Positions 25,005 to 35,449 are shown, numbered from the stretch's first letter. The stretch is DNA of 64,000 nt from Nitrospirales bacterium (GCA_022825885.1 JAJDVY010000021.1:43932-107931); one strand, 5' to 3'. Notes: generated from the letters alone by a model not told the origin. Numbers and translations are program-made.

Positions 25005-26701
25005 AGAAGATCCGCGGAAAGAAGACCGGCAGGACCAGGGGCACCGAACCCACACCGGTGCCAGTTCCCGATCCACGACCCGGCAACGATGCCCAGTGGA
25101 ATGCCTGGGCTCTCGCCGTTCTGGCCGTTCTGGTAGGCATCAGCTACTTCCCCGCCATCCGTCTCGGTTTCGTATGGGACGACGTGGTCATCACCACGCT
25201 GCCGGCGGTCCGGGAATGGAGCGGGATTTGGGACCTGTGGTTCGCGCCCGGAAGCGCCTACCGTCGCGGATTGATCGGCGAAGACCATTACTGGCCGCTC
25301 CTCTACACCACCTTCTGGATCGAGCATAAGCTGTGGGGATTCACGCCCGCGGGATTCCACGCCGTGAATATCCTGCTCCACTTCGCCAACACCGCGCTGT
25401 TGTGGCGCCTGCTGGCACGGCTGCGGGTTCCGGGGGCATGGTGGGCGGCCGCTCTGTTCGCTACACATCCCTTGCACGTGGAATCGGTCACCTGGGTGAT
25501 TGCCCGTAAGGACCTGCTTGCAACCCTGTTCTACCTCGCCGCCTTCCTGAGTTGGCTGCGGTCCATGGCGACGAGCCGGCCATCACGCTATGCTGCCCCG
25601 CTGGCGCTGTTCGCCGCCGCCCTCCTGTGCAAGACAATGGCGGTGACGTTACCGGCGGCGCTGCTGCTCTGGTGCTGGTGGGAACGGGGCCGCGTCACGC
25701 TGGAGGACTTGGCGCGGATGCTGCCCTTCCTTATCGTGGCGTTCATTCTCACTGCGATTGACCTGAACATTTATCAGAAGGGGAACCTGTCTTTTGACTA
25801 TTCGCCGGTGGAACGGACGCTGATCGCCGCGCGTGCGCTGTGGTTCTACGCCGGCAAGCTCTTGTGGCCGACGGACCTGGCGCTGTTTTACCCGCAGTGG
25901 GACGTCAATCCGGCGAACCCCGTCGCCTGGGTCGCGGTGGTGGCCGCGGCGGGCGTGGCGGCCATGCTGTGGCTGGCGCGGGACAGGGTGGGCCGGGGAC
26001 CGCTGGCATGCGTCCTGTTCTTCGCGGTCACGCTGTCGCCCGTGCTCGGCTTCGTGGACTTCGGCTACATGAACATCGCCTTCGCGGCCGACCGCTACCA
26101 GTACTTGGCCGGCGCCGGGTTATTGACGCTGGCCGCGGGCGCGGCGGCGCGCGGTGCAAGCGCATATCCCCGCGCCGCGCGTAGCATTGCGGCGGCCGGC
26201 GGGATTACGCTTGCGCTTCTGGTAAGTGCGACCTGGCATCAATCCGCCGCGTGGAAGGATGATCTCACGCTTTTCAGCCACGCCGCGGCCACGAATTCGG
26301 AATCCTGGACCGCGCACCGCTACGCCGGGATGGAATCATTCAAGCAGAAGTTCGACGCACGGGCCGAAACGCACCTGCGCCGGTCCCTCGAACTTCGCAC
26401 CTGGGCGCGCATGCCCGGCGCGATGAAACGCTTCCGCCGCGACATCTTCCGGACCATCGGTATGACGCTCATGCGGCGGGGCCGCTTTGCCGACGCGTTC
26501 GAGGCCTTCCGCTCCGCTGCCGCGGCGGACCCTGACGACGCCGTGGCCCACGCGGCCATGGGCGAAGCCCTGTTGCGGCTCGAACGACGTCAGGAGGCCG
26601 TGGCCGCGTTCGAGCAGGCACTGGCACTGGGGCCCGATCCGGGTATGGTCCCCGCCATCCGGCAACTCCTGAGACAGGCGCTCGCGCGCGCGGCTCGCTG
26701 A
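25001..26701 (+). CDS. TMTC-like membrane glycosyltransferase with short TPR tail (small paralogue)
   Basis: This 566-residue protein repeats the plan of the preceding one: LGFVWDDVVITTLP, ATHPLHVESVTWVIARKDLLATLFYLAAFLSW and GFVDFGYMNIAFAADRYQYLAGAG in the membrane half. Its soluble tail, from about residue 440, has only two or three TPR units. It starts with TTG overlapping the previous stop (TTGA), which implies translational coupling and descent by tandem duplication with loss or gain of TPRs. The protein sits in the inner membrane; substrate unknown. Confidence 0.77.
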   Translation: MKKIRGKKTGRTRGTEPTPVPVPDPRPGNDAQWNAWALAVLAVLVGISYFPAIRLGFVWDDVVITTLPAVREWSGIWDLWFAPGSAYRRGLIGEDHYWPLLYTTFWIEHKLWGFTPAGFHAVNILLHFANTALLWRLLARLRVPGAWWAAALFATHPLHVESVTWVIARKDLLATLFYLAAFLSWLRSMATSRPSRYAAPLALFAAALLCKTMAVTLPAALLLWCWWERGRVTLEDLARMLPFLIVAFILTAIDLNIYQKGNLSFDYSPVERTLIAARALWFYAGKLLWPTDLALFYPQWDVNPANPVAWVAVVAAAGVAAMLWLARDRVGRGPLACVLFFAVTLSPVLGFVDFGYMNIAFAADRYQYLAGAGLLTLAAGAAARGASAYPRAARSIAAAGGITLALLVSATWHQSAAWKDDLTLFSHAAATNSESWTAHRYAGMESFKQKFDARAETHLRRSLELRTWARMPGAMKRFRRDIFRTIGMTLMRRGRFADAFEAFRSAAAADPDDAVAHAAMGEALLRLERRQEAVAAFEQALALGPDPGMVPAIRQLLRQALARAAR

Positions 26702-26737
26702 AATCCGTCCGGGCGCTGCTGTAAAACCCCTAAGAAA

Positions 26738-26754
26738 CCTCTGATTTGCAGAGG
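26738..26754 (-). terminator. Hairpin terminator between convergent genes
   Basis: CCTCTG-ATTTG-CAGAGG forms a perfect 6-bp stem five bases past the BASS transporter stop. On the minus strand it is followed by TTTCTT, giving a short U-rich tail. Confidence 0.45.
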
Positions 26755-26758
26755 GTCC

Positions 26759-27736
26759 CTAGCCTGCCCGACGCCAGATGCTTGCTAACAGGGGTCCCGT
26801 CACATTGTGCCAAATGCTGAAGATCACTCCGGGCACGGCAGCCGCCGGGCCAAAATGGGCCACCGCCAAGGCGACGGCCAGCCCGGAATTCTGCATGCCC
26901 ACTTCGAGGGATACGGTCCGGCAGTGCCGAAGCGGGGCTTTCCCCAGTCGAGCCCCCCAATACCCGAGCGTCAACCCCAACGCGTTATGCACGATGACGG
27001 CCAGCACGACCAACCCCGCCACGTGGCCTTGACCATGATTCAATCCGACGATCACCCCGACGATCCATACAATGATGACCATCGACACAAGCGGGAGCAC
27101 GCCTTCAAAAAACCAGGGGCTCGGTTGCCACGCGCGGCGAATGAGTACGCCCGTCACCACCGGCAACAGCACGATCTTCGTGACCGTCCACAAGAGCGGG
27201 AGCAAGTCAATCGTCAACCACGCGGACGCGAGAAGCCAAATCCACAGAGGCGTCAAGAGCGGGCTAAGCAACGTCGACACCGTCGTCAGGCCCACGGATA
27301 ACGCGACGTCGCCTCGCGCGAGGTAAGCCACCACGTTCGACGCCGTTCCTCCGGGACACGACCCGACTAAAATGACGCCGAGCGCCAACCACTCAGGCAG
27401 GCCCAGAACCATCGCGATGCCCCACGCACCAACCGGCATCACCACGTACTGCAAGACCACCCCCAGCAGCAACGTCCGGCCTCCCTGGCGTAGGGCGAGG
27501 ACGTCCCTGTGCGTCAGGGTCAATCCCATCCCGAGCATCACGGCAGCCAACGCTTCGGGGATCCAGGTTTTCCCGGAGGCAGCAGGATCCGGCATGAACC
27601 AGCCCCATGCGGCTCCGAGCAGGACCCACACGAGAAACCCGTCCTGTACCAGCCTCAGCCAGAGCGGAATGCGGCCCGTTGGGGCCGGCTTTGCCGGATC
27701 CGGATTCCCGGCAGATTGTCTCCTGAAATCGTCCAT
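26759..27736 (-). CDS. Bile acid:sodium symporter family (BASS) transporter
   Basis: The 325-residue membrane protein has about nine to ten helices and BASS motifs: VILVGSCPGGTASNVVAYLARGDVALSVGLTTVSTLLSPLLTP, which carries the family GGTASN crossover signature, and SLEVGMQNSGLAVALAVAHF, the second crossover (E..QN). Members import organic anions such as pyruvate, pantothenate or sulfated compounds with Na+. The substrate is not evident from neighbours. Confidence 0.92.
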   Translation of the reverse strand: MDDFRRQSAGNPDPAKPAPTGRIPLWLRLVQDGFLVWVLLGAAWGWFMPDPAASGKTWIPEALAAVMLGMGLTLTHRDVLALRQGGRTLLLGVVLQYVVMPVGAWGIAMVLGLPEWLALGVILVGSCPGGTASNVVAYLARGDVALSVGLTTVSTLLSPLLTPLWIWLLASAWLTIDLLPLLWTVTKIVLLPVVTGVLIRRAWQPSPWFFEGVLPLVSMVIIVWIVGVIVGLNHGQGHVAGLVVLAVIVHNALGLTLGYWGARLGKAPLRHCRTVSLEVGMQNSGLAVALAVAHFGPAAAVPGVIFSIWHNVTGPLLASIWRRAG

Positions 27737-27800
27737 CGCCTTGCCCTTGCACCCAGCCCGTCATCCTATGCGGGACACCCCATATGCTGTCAACGCATTC

Positions 27801-27814
27801 GTGAACCGGTTCAC
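27801..27814. promoter_or_regulatory. 14-bp perfect palindrome between BASS transporter and tRNA-Val
   Basis: GTGAACCGGTTCAC is an exact inverted repeat lying 65 bases upstream of the transporter start and 52 bases before the tRNA. It has the form of a dimeric repressor site; which gene it would control is unknown. Confidence 0.35.
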
Positions 27815-27824
27815 ATGAGGACGG

Positions 27825-27853
27825 TTCATTGTCAGGAATCAACGGGCTATGAT
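27825..27853 (+). promoter_or_regulatory. Promoter of tRNA-Val
   Basis: TATGAT (27848-27853) ends 13 bases before the tRNA. A weak -35, TTCATT (27825-27830), lies 17 bases upstream of it. Confidence 0.4.
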
Positions 27854-27866
27854 AGACTTGCCGCGT

Positions 27867-27941
27867 GGGCGATTAGCTCAGTGGGAGAGCGCTTCCCTCA
27901 CACGGAAGAGGCCACTGGTTCGATACCAGTATCGCCCACCA
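27867..27941 (+). tRNA. tRNA-Val (anticodon CAC)
   Basis: The cloverleaf is complete. The acceptor stem GGGCGAT pairs with ATCGCCC, the D arm is GCTC/GAGC, and the anticodon arm is CTTCC-CTCACAC-GGAAG with CAC at positions 34-36. The T arm is ACTGG-TTCGATA-CCAGT, and a CCA end is encoded. It reads GUG valine codons. Confidence 0.97.
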
Positions 27942-27976
27942 TTTCACTATCCTTCACCGGATAACGCAGGTCGAGT

Positions 27977-29197
27977 TTGAAGTCTTTCCTCACCCGTTCA
28001 GCCGCGAATCCGCCAACGCCGGGACGCCCTGTCCCTCTCGTCGCAGTCAACGCGGCCGGACACGTTGGACTGTGGGGATTGGTCTTGTGTCTGACAACCA
28101 TCCTTACGGCGTGCGGAAGTCCATCTTCACCGCCTCCCGACCCCATGCTCCCGCCATCGGCAAGTGACCTCGAACTGTTGGGAGCGACGCGCCTCTGCGA
28201 CACAGAAGAGAGCGTCGTCAAACGCTGGCAGGACCTACGCTATCAACGGATACCCTGGGGAGGGGGAGCGCAACTGGAGCGTTTGCAACAAAGCGGCCAG
28301 CCCGGCCACGACCGGTTTTACTTCTTCGATGACGAGCAGCACCTGGTCGGTGCCGTATTCCGGTACAACCGGGGTCTCTCCTTAAAACCGTATCCCGTGC
28401 TACGGGAAACCTTGTCCGAACTCATCCCGTCGTCCACGTTTTATATCGATCCCACGAAGCTCCTTTCCCAAGAGGATGCGCGGTCCGCGGTCCTGTACCG
28501 CACCGGGGATTACACCAGCACGACCCAATACCTGGTGCTGGAGACTGATGGCGACCCGACGTTACTTGTGGCCTCGCTGGCAATCGATCCGTACGAGCAG
28601 CTTCTGTCGAGTTACCGCGAAAACTTTCTGCCGGGTCTCAACCGAAGCGGGTCCGCGACACCGGGAGAGCCTTCACTCGATTCGGAGACGGGTGATGATT
28701 TCCTCGGCCGGCAACAATTCGCCCGGGGAGAAGCCGCGCTATTCGGATCTTGTGGAACCGCCCAGCCGGCGATTGCCGTGGAAGCCTACCGGCAATCCAT
28801 TCAGCATGGGCTCAAGGACGAGGGGCGTTTGGCCGAAGCCCACCATCGACTGGGCCTGGCGCTTCTCGATCAAGGCCAATTGGCCGACGCGCAACGCGAA
28901 CTGGAGCAGGCCCTCTCACTTCGCCCCAATGCTCCGGCGATTATCAGCAATCTCGGCCGGGTCCTGGCTGAACGGCAACAGCAGGCCCGCGCCATTGAAC
29001 TCTTTCAACGGGCGCTCATCCTGCGCCCGAACTTCGCCGAAGCCCGGTTCCATCTGGCAAACAGCCTGGAACAGAGCGACACCCGGCGCGCGATCGAAGA
29101 ATACGAAACCTATCTCGCCCTGGCCGAAGGCATACCCAGGGAAGCCGAACGCATCCGGTTTGTCCTGGAGCGCGTGAAAGAGCTGAAGGGTGAATAA
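27977..29197 (+). CDS. TPR lipoprotein
   Basis: The 406-residue product has a long basic n-region and a lipoprotein signal, VGLWGLVLCLTTILTAC, with the lipobox Cys at about 47. The middle (65-220) has no recognised fold. Residues about 260-400 hold three or four TPR units (EAHHRLGLALLDQGQLADAQRELEQALSLRPNAPAIISNLGRVLAERQQQARAIELFQRALILRPNFAEARFHLANSLEQ). It starts with TTG, with CAGG upstream; shorter starts would shorten the n-region only. It lies six bases before the RNase HI gene and is probably cotranscribed. Likely an envelope-facing interaction protein. Confidence 0.8.
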   Translation: MKSFLTRSAANPPTPGRPVPLVAVNAAGHVGLWGLVLCLTTILTACGSPSSPPPDPMLPPSASDLELLGATRLCDTEESVVKRWQDLRYQRIPWGGGAQLERLQQSGQPGHDRFYFFDDEQHLVGAVFRYNRGLSLKPYPVLRETLSELIPSSTFYIDPTKLLSQEDARSAVLYRTGDYTSTTQYLVLETDGDPTLLVASLAIDPYEQLLSSYRENFLPGLNRSGSATPGEPSLDSETGDDFLGRQQFARGEAALFGSCGTAQPAIAVEAYRQSIQHGLKDEGRLAEAHHRLGLALLDQGQLADAQRELEQALSLRPNAPAIISNLGRVLAERQQQARAIELFQRALILRPNFAEARFHLANSLEQSDTRRAIEEYETYLALAEGIPREAERIRFVLERVKELKGE

Positions 29198-29202
29198 GCA
29201 CC

Positions 29203-29838
29203 GTGAAATTTTATGCCGTGCGCAAGGGGCGCCGGCCCGGGGTCTACACCACCTGGCCCTCGTGTGAAGAGCAGGTTAAGGAATACCCCGGAGCCGTCTA
29301 CAAAGCCTTTCCTACGAAAGCTCAGGCCCTTGCGTTTGTGGGAGAATCCCTTCCCTGTGCGAACGCCCTTCCACCGGGCGAGACCTTTCCGACAACCGAT
29401 ACCATCCACGTTTGGGTTGACGGGTCATGTCTGCCGAAGAGCAATGGACGTCTGAACTTCGGCTGGGCTTACGTCATCCTCGACGGCGGGCGGGAACTCC
29501 ACCGCGCGAGTGGGCATGACGTACCTGCCGAGGCGCGCCGGCATCGAAACGTGGCCGGAGAAATTCAGGCGGTCTTGCGGGCATTGGAATGGTGCCGCGC
29601 GCACGATATTGCGGCGGCTGGGATCCATTTCGACTACCAGGGGTTGGCCAGTTGGGTGGACGGTACGTGGAAAACCCGGACAGCTTTTACCCAAGCGTAC
29701 GCGGAGCGGGTCCGGGCCTTGGAGATGACCCTCACGTGGCACAAGGTGCAAGCCCATTCCGGCGAACCGCAGAACGAGTTGGTGGATCAACTGGCGAGAG
29801 CCGCTGCCCGGTCCTCACCGGGAAATCACAAAGTCTGA
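29203..29838 (+). CDS. rnhA: Ribonuclease HI with N-terminal hybrid-binding domain
   Basis: The enzyme cuts RNA in RNA:DNA hybrids. The 211-residue product begins with the caulimovirus-viroplasmin-like hybrid-binding domain (KFYAVRKGRRPGVYTTWPSCEEQVKEYPGAVYKAFPTKAQALAFV). It continues with an RNase H fold carrying the catalytic acids in WVDGSCLP, AGEIQAVLRALEW, HFDYQGLASWV and NELVDQLA. The domain order is that of eukaryotic RNase H1 and of some bacterial homologues. Confidence 0.93.
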   Translation: MKFYAVRKGRRPGVYTTWPSCEEQVKEYPGAVYKAFPTKAQALAFVGESLPCANALPPGETFPTTDTIHVWVDGSCLPKSNGRLNFGWAYVILDGGRELHRASGHDVPAEARRHRNVAGEIQAVLRALEWCRAHDIAAAGIHFDYQGLASWVDGTWKTRTAFTQAYAERVRALEMTLTWHKVQAHSGEPQNELVDQLARAAARSSPGNHKV

Positions 29839-29956
29839 AATTTAAACCCTCAAAGCCACGTTGCGCCCCCACAATGACAGCGTTCGGCAGTGTTCCAAGG
29901 GACAGGATAGAGACAGAGGCGGTCGTGATGGTGGCACGGGTGGAGGCGATGCCGGC

Positions 29957-30940
29957 TTATAGTCTGCCTTCGCCTTTGAGGTATTTGCGGAACCGGTCCA
30001 TGAGTTCTTCGCCGAGCACGCCGACTTCCGGTTTCTCCTTGGTCATGAATTCCCGGATTTCTTCGAGGCGCTGTTCGGCCTGGCTGTTGCCCTTCAGTCG
30101 TTTGACTTTCACCAACGCATCGTCAAAGGCGTCGAAGGTCAATTCCTGATACCCGAAACTTCTGATCCGCTTCACGGCTTTCATCATCGCTTCGTTCCGG
30201 AACTTGGTCAGGTGCTCGGAATCGATTTCCCGTAAACCGAGTTTCCTAGCGCGCCGTTCCGCTGCCTTGCGGATGCCGCTACGCACAAAATCCGGCGACG
30301 TGAGCAACCGTTTCCAGGCGTCGTCGGTCCACGCCACGGTTTCCTGCGGCGCCTCCCAGATCTTGAACAGCGTCTGTTCGTCAATCGTGGCCAAGCCGGC
30401 TTCCCGCGCCAGGTCTTCCGCGTCCCGCTTCAGCATATCCGTGACGAACTCCAGGGCAATAGGCGGCGAATCCCTGATTTTTTCCTGTAACATCGCCTGC
30501 GCCCCTTCGGTCCATTCCACCGGCGTCACCCGGGCTTCGGCCTGCTCACCCATGGCTTCGACTTTTTCGAACAATTCGACGTTGACTTCCAAATGGCCTC
30601 GTTCCCGCGCCACTTCTTCGGTAATTTGTTTAATCATGGCCCGCATGAATTCGGGTACGCTTTCCAACCGCTTGCTCGCTTCCGCGGTCCAGGGTAATTT
30701 GCCTTGGGCCATTTGGTCGGCCGCTTCGGCCATCCCGGCTTCTCCGCCCATGCTTCCCATCATTTGCCGTTTGAACTGGTCCAACAATTCCCCGGTAATC
30801 TCGCTCTTGCCCAATTCACGGGCTTTCTTTTCCGCCAAGCGTCTCACCATACCCCGCAAGAAGACCGGGGCGCGCTCAAGCCGCGTCAGGGCCTCAGCGG
30901 TCCAAGCCGGTGCCGTCAACGTGGGGTCAGGATTACTCAT
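29957..30940 (-). CDS. Four-repeat PCP_red-domain protein
   Basis: The 327-residue protein is four tandem copies of the small helical domain found at the end of light-independent protochlorophyllide reductase subunit B (PCP_red). Each begins W-T-x-x-A and runs about 45 residues: WTAEALTRLERAPVFLRGMVRRLAEKKARELG, WTAEASKRLESVPEFMRAMIKQITEEVARERG, WTEGAQAMLQEK...FVTDMLKRDAEDLAREAG, and WTDDAWKRLLTSPDFVRSGIRKAAERRARKLG. No catalytic subunit of the reductase is nearby and the organism is not phototrophic. Its ATG overlaps the end of the HU/IHF gene (ATGAGTAA), so the two are coupled. Role unknown. Confidence 0.82.
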   Translation of the reverse strand: MSNPDPTLTAPAWTAEALTRLERAPVFLRGMVRRLAEKKARELGKSEITGELLDQFKRQMMGSMGGEAGMAEAADQMAQGKLPWTAEASKRLESVPEFMRAMIKQITEEVARERGHLEVNVELFEKVEAMGEQAEARVTPVEWTEGAQAMLQEKIRDSPPIALEFVTDMLKRDAEDLAREAGLATIDEQTLFKIWEAPQETVAWTDDAWKRLLTSPDFVRSGIRKAAERRARKLGLREIDSEHLTKFRNEAMMKAVKRIRSFGYQELTFDAFDDALVKVKRLKGNSQAEQRLEEIREFMTKEKPEVGVLGEELMDRFRKYLKGEGRL

Positions 30941-31229
30941 GTGTTGGCTCTTCCGCATTCAACAGTTCTTTGATTTCCTTCCCCGCCTTAAAAAACGGCA
31001 TGCGTTTTTCCGGCACGGACACGGTCTCCCCGGTCTTGGGATTGCGCCCGTCCTTGGTGCGTCTGATGCGCAGCCGGAAACTTCCAAATCCGCGAATCTC
31101 CGTTTTTTCACCCCGCTTCAAGGCGTCACGGATGGAGTCGAAAATGCCATTCACCACCTTTTCCGCGTCACGGCGGCTGAGCGTTTTGGCTTTTTCCACC
31201 ACTTTCTCAATCAGGTGTGCCTTGGTCAT
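30933..31229 (-). CDS. HU/IHF-family DNA-binding protein
   Basis: The 98-residue nucleoid protein has the family pattern: MTKAHLIEKVVEKAKTLSRRDAEKVVNGIFDSIRDALKRGEKTEIRGFGSFRLRIRRTKDGRNPKTGETVSVPEKRMPFFKAGKEIKELLN, including GFGSF and the RNPKTGE-xVxVP beta-arm that bends DNA. The KRMPFFKAGKEI end is closer to IHF-beta than to HU. GGAGTGGAGTC supports the start; upstream in-frame codons overlap the repeat region. It lies downstream of sppA and upstream of the PCP_red gene. Confidence 0.93.
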   Translation of the reverse strand: MTKAHLIEKVVEKAKTLSRRDAEKVVNGIFDSIRDALKRGEKTEIRGFGSFRLRIRRTKDGRNPKTGETVSVPEKRMPFFKAGKEIKELLNAEEPTHE

Positions 31230-31313
31230 GACTCCACTCCTTGATCGAACGGCTTGGCGGCCTGTTGTGCTCGTTGCCGTTGCCCCCCACCAGCGCGCCG
31301 GCGGGCTCACGCC

Positions 31314-31335
31314 CCTTCGACAAGCTCAGGGCAGG
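31314..31335 (-). repeat. Family A mini-repeat
   Basis: CCTTCGACAAGCTCAGGGCAGG is the reverse-complement form of the family A unit. It lies in the 148-base gap between sppA and the HU/IHF gene. Confidence 0.7.
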
Positions 31336-31352
31336 CCCTTGGCTTGCTGGCT

Positions 31353-31366
31353 TCCCCTCAAGGGGA
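31353..31366. repeat. Family B-like hairpin between sppA and the HU/IHF gene
   Basis: TCCCCT-CA-AGGGGA is a short perfect inverted repeat 11 bases after the sppA stop. It resembles the stem of the family B elements and could act as a processing or attenuation hairpin. Confidence 0.45.
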
Positions 31367-31377
31367 GAGTGATGAGC

Positions 31378-32268
31378 CTACAACGCCATGAAATACATGA
31401 GGCTCATACCCGTTTGCAGCGGCAACGCGGGCGTGTCACCGAACAGGGACCCGACCAGCCAATCCCGGAAGGAAAATTCCGGTGTCCTCTCGAGTACCGG
31501 CGGAGACCCTTTGATCCCGGTCATCCTCGCCGCCAGTTTGACCGCATCCTTCAAATCTCCGAGATCATCGATGAGGAGCACGTCTTTGGCTTGTTGCCCG
31601 GTCAACACCCGTCCGTCGGCCATGGCTTCAACGTCGGCGACGTCCAGCGCGCGCCCTTCGGCCACGGCTTCGATAAACTGGCGATGGGCATCATCCATGA
31701 CCGATTGCAACAGGTTCCGCTCCTCTTCGTCCATCCGGTGAAACGGCGACCCCACGTCCTTATACCGTCCGCTCTTGATGACGAAGTTCTTCACGCCGAT
31801 CTTGTCCATGAGTTCTTCAAAATTGGCCAATTGCATAATCACGCCGATACTGCCCGTGAGGGTTCCGGGGTTGGCCAGGATACGGTCGGAGGCCACCGCG
31901 ATATAATACCCACCGGACGCCGCCACCGTACCCATCGAGGCCACGACCGTTTTCTGCTTTTCCGCCCGTACTCGTTTGACGGCATTGTAAATCTCCTGAG
32001 AGGCCGCGACTCCGCCGCCAGGCGAATCGATCCGCAGGACAATAGCCTTGACGAGTGGATCATGGCTATACGACTCCAACTCATCCACGGTGGACCGGGA
32101 ATCCAGAATGGGGCCTTCGATCCTGACGAGCGCGATGCGCTCCTTGCCGACCGTGGCCAGTTCCGGTAACAGCACGTTCCCCGCCACGGCCAACGTCACC
32201 GCGACCACCACGACCCAGACGATTCGTCTCCACTGGGAAGAAGATTTTCTTGAAGGTCCGTCGGCCAT
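31378..32268 (-). CDS. sppA: Signal peptide peptidase SppA (short type)
   Basis: SppA is a membrane serine protease that degrades released signal peptides. The 296-residue protein has one N-terminal membrane anchor (residues 14-34) and a ClpP-like fold: LRIDSPGGGVAASQEIY, VVASMGTVAASGGYYIAVASDRILANPGTLTGSIGVI with the nucleophilic Ser in AASGGYY, and the general-base Lys in KSGRYKDVGSPF. The length fits the half-size form that assembles as an octamer. It starts 24 bases after the rpsA stop. Confidence 0.94.
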   Translation of the reverse strand: MADGPSRKSSSQWRRIVWVVVVAVTLAVAGNVLLPELATVGKERIALVRIEGPILDSRSTVDELESYSHDPLVKAIVLRIDSPGGGVAASQEIYNAVKRVRAEKQKTVVASMGTVAASGGYYIAVASDRILANPGTLTGSIGVIMQLANFEELMDKIGVKNFVIKSGRYKDVGSPFHRMDEEERNLLQSVMDDAHRQFIEAVAEGRALDVADVEAMADGRVLTGQQAKDVLLIDDLGDLKDAVKLAARMTGIKGSPPVLERTPEFSFRDWLVGSLFGDTPALPLQTGMSLMYFMAL

Positions 32269-32292
32269 ATGGGTTAACCCAGCGTCAATCCT

Positions 32293-33978
<1,686 letters not shown>

Positions 33979-34094
33979 TCCTTGTTCCTCATTCCTCGGG
34001 CGGACACTCAGGTCCGCCCCTACACGATCGCCTCTTGGCAACCGTTGTGACGGGGATCGAGCCGGAACCGACGTGGAGGCTCAATCTCTCGGGT

Positions 34095-34736
34095 TCATGT
34101 TGTCGGTACTGCCGAATGATCCACGCCGCGCAATTCGGCAATCCGAGCCATGACGGTCTGACTGATTCGTTGGTACAATTCTTTTCCCTGATATTGTCGA
34201 CATTCCTCTTGAAAATCCATGCACTTCCCAAACGACACTTCCACCGGATGCCGCCTCACCCATGACGCACCCATCGGGAGCACCTGATACGTCCCCTTGA
34301 GATACACCGGCACCACGGGACATCGGGCTTGAGCCACCAGCCGCCCGATTCCCTGTTTTCCCGGCTGGAGCGCACCGTCCGGCGTTCGCGTCCCTTCCGG
34401 AAAAATGACCACGGCCTTGCCCGCCTTGAGCAACTCCACGGCGGACCCGAATGCTTTGCGGTCCCAGCGCTCGGTCCTCAACGGAATCCAGCCCAGCCAA
34501 CGAAGAAGACGACCGAACGGGGGATAGGGGAACAAATTGGCCCTCCCGAGATAAAAGAGGCGGCGCCGGACCCCGCATCCCAATAACGGAATATCCGCGT
34601 AACTCGCGTGATTCGCCGCCAACAACACTCCGCCCGCAGCCGGGACGTTTCCCGCGCCCCGCGTACGATAGTGCAGGAACACGCGGCCGACGACGCGAGT
34701 AAGAACCCACAAGATTCCATAGACCACGGCGCTCAC
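34095..34736 (-). CDS. plsC: 1-acyl-sn-glycerol-3-phosphate acyltransferase
   Basis: PlsC makes phosphatidic acid at the membrane. The 213-residue product has an N-terminal hydrophobic segment, the catalytic NHASYAD (NHx4D box), FLGRANLF, and the glycerol-phosphate site FPEGTRTPDG followed by CPVVPVYLKG. The GTG at 34736 overlaps the cmk stop (GTGA), which favours it over the GTG at 34754. It belongs to the same operon as cmk and rpsA. Confidence 0.93.
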   Translation of the reverse strand: MSAVVYGILWVLTRVVGRVFLHYRTRGAGNVPAAGGVLLAANHASYADIPLLGCGVRRRLFYLGRANLFPYPPFGRLLRWLGWIPLRTERWDRKAFGSAVELLKAGKAVVIFPEGTRTPDGALQPGKQGIGRLVAQARCPVVPVYLKGTYQVLPMGASWVRRHPVEVSFGKCMDFQEECRQYQGKELYQRISQTVMARIAELRGVDHSAVPTT

Positions 34737-35419
34737 GAGTGACCCGGAATCCACGCCAGCATGCGTTCCACCACCTGCTCAACCGTCAAGGACGAGGAAT
34801 CAATCACCACCGCATCGGCGGCCGGCTTCAACGGCGCGGTTTCCCGCGAACGATCGTTGGTATCCCGTTCCTCAATGGCCAGCCGGACGTCCCGTTGTGT
34901 TTCGGGATGACCGTCGCGCACCGTTTCCTGGTGCCGGCGAGACGTCCGTGTATCGAGGTCCGCCTCGAGAAAAAATTTCACGTCCGCTTCGGGAAACACC
35001 CGGGTTCCCATGTCACGGCCTTCCGCCACGATCCCGCCATCACGGCTGTATCGTGCCTGAATCGGTAACAACCGGTCGCGCACGTACGGCAGCGCCGCCA
35101 CGGCCGACGCCAACCGGCTGATCCCGGGAGAGCGCAGATACCCGGTGATTTCCTCGTCGTCGATAAAAGTTCGCGTCACCCCCTCGTCGAGAGACACGTG
35201 AAAATCCGTCGAGGACAAGAGCGTCTTCATGGCCTCGACGTCGGCACAATCGATGTCCGCTCGTCGGACCACCCAAGCGACCGCGCGGTAGAGGGCGCCC
35301 GTATCCAGATAAGCGTACCCTAAACGCGACGCCAACGCCCGCGCCGTTGTACTTTTCCCTGCCCCAGCAGGGCCGTCAATCGTAATGAGTAAGCCTCGCC
35401 TGTGGGCAAACGTGTCCAC
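34733..35419 (-). CDS. cmk: Cytidylate kinase
   Basis: Cmk phosphorylates CMP and dCMP. The 228-residue product has the P-loop ITIDGPAGAGKSTTA, YLDTGALYRA, the nucleotide-binding RDMGTRVFPEADVKFFLEA and a lid with RRHQET. Length is normal. It follows aroA by 30 bases and overlaps plsC. Confidence 0.96.
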   Translation of the reverse strand: MDTFAHRRGLLITIDGPAGAGKSTTARALASRLGYAYLDTGALYRAVAWVVRRADIDCADVEAMKTLLSSTDFHVSLDEGVTRTFIDDEEITGYLRSPGISRLASAVAALPYVRDRLLPIQARYSRDGGIVAEGRDMGTRVFPEADVKFFLEADLDTRTSRRHQETVRDGHPETQRDVRLAIEERDTNDRSRETAPLKPAADAVVIDSSSLTVEQVVERMLAWIPGHS

Positions 35420-35449
35420 GGTCCCCGTAAAAGAACATTATTATAGAAT

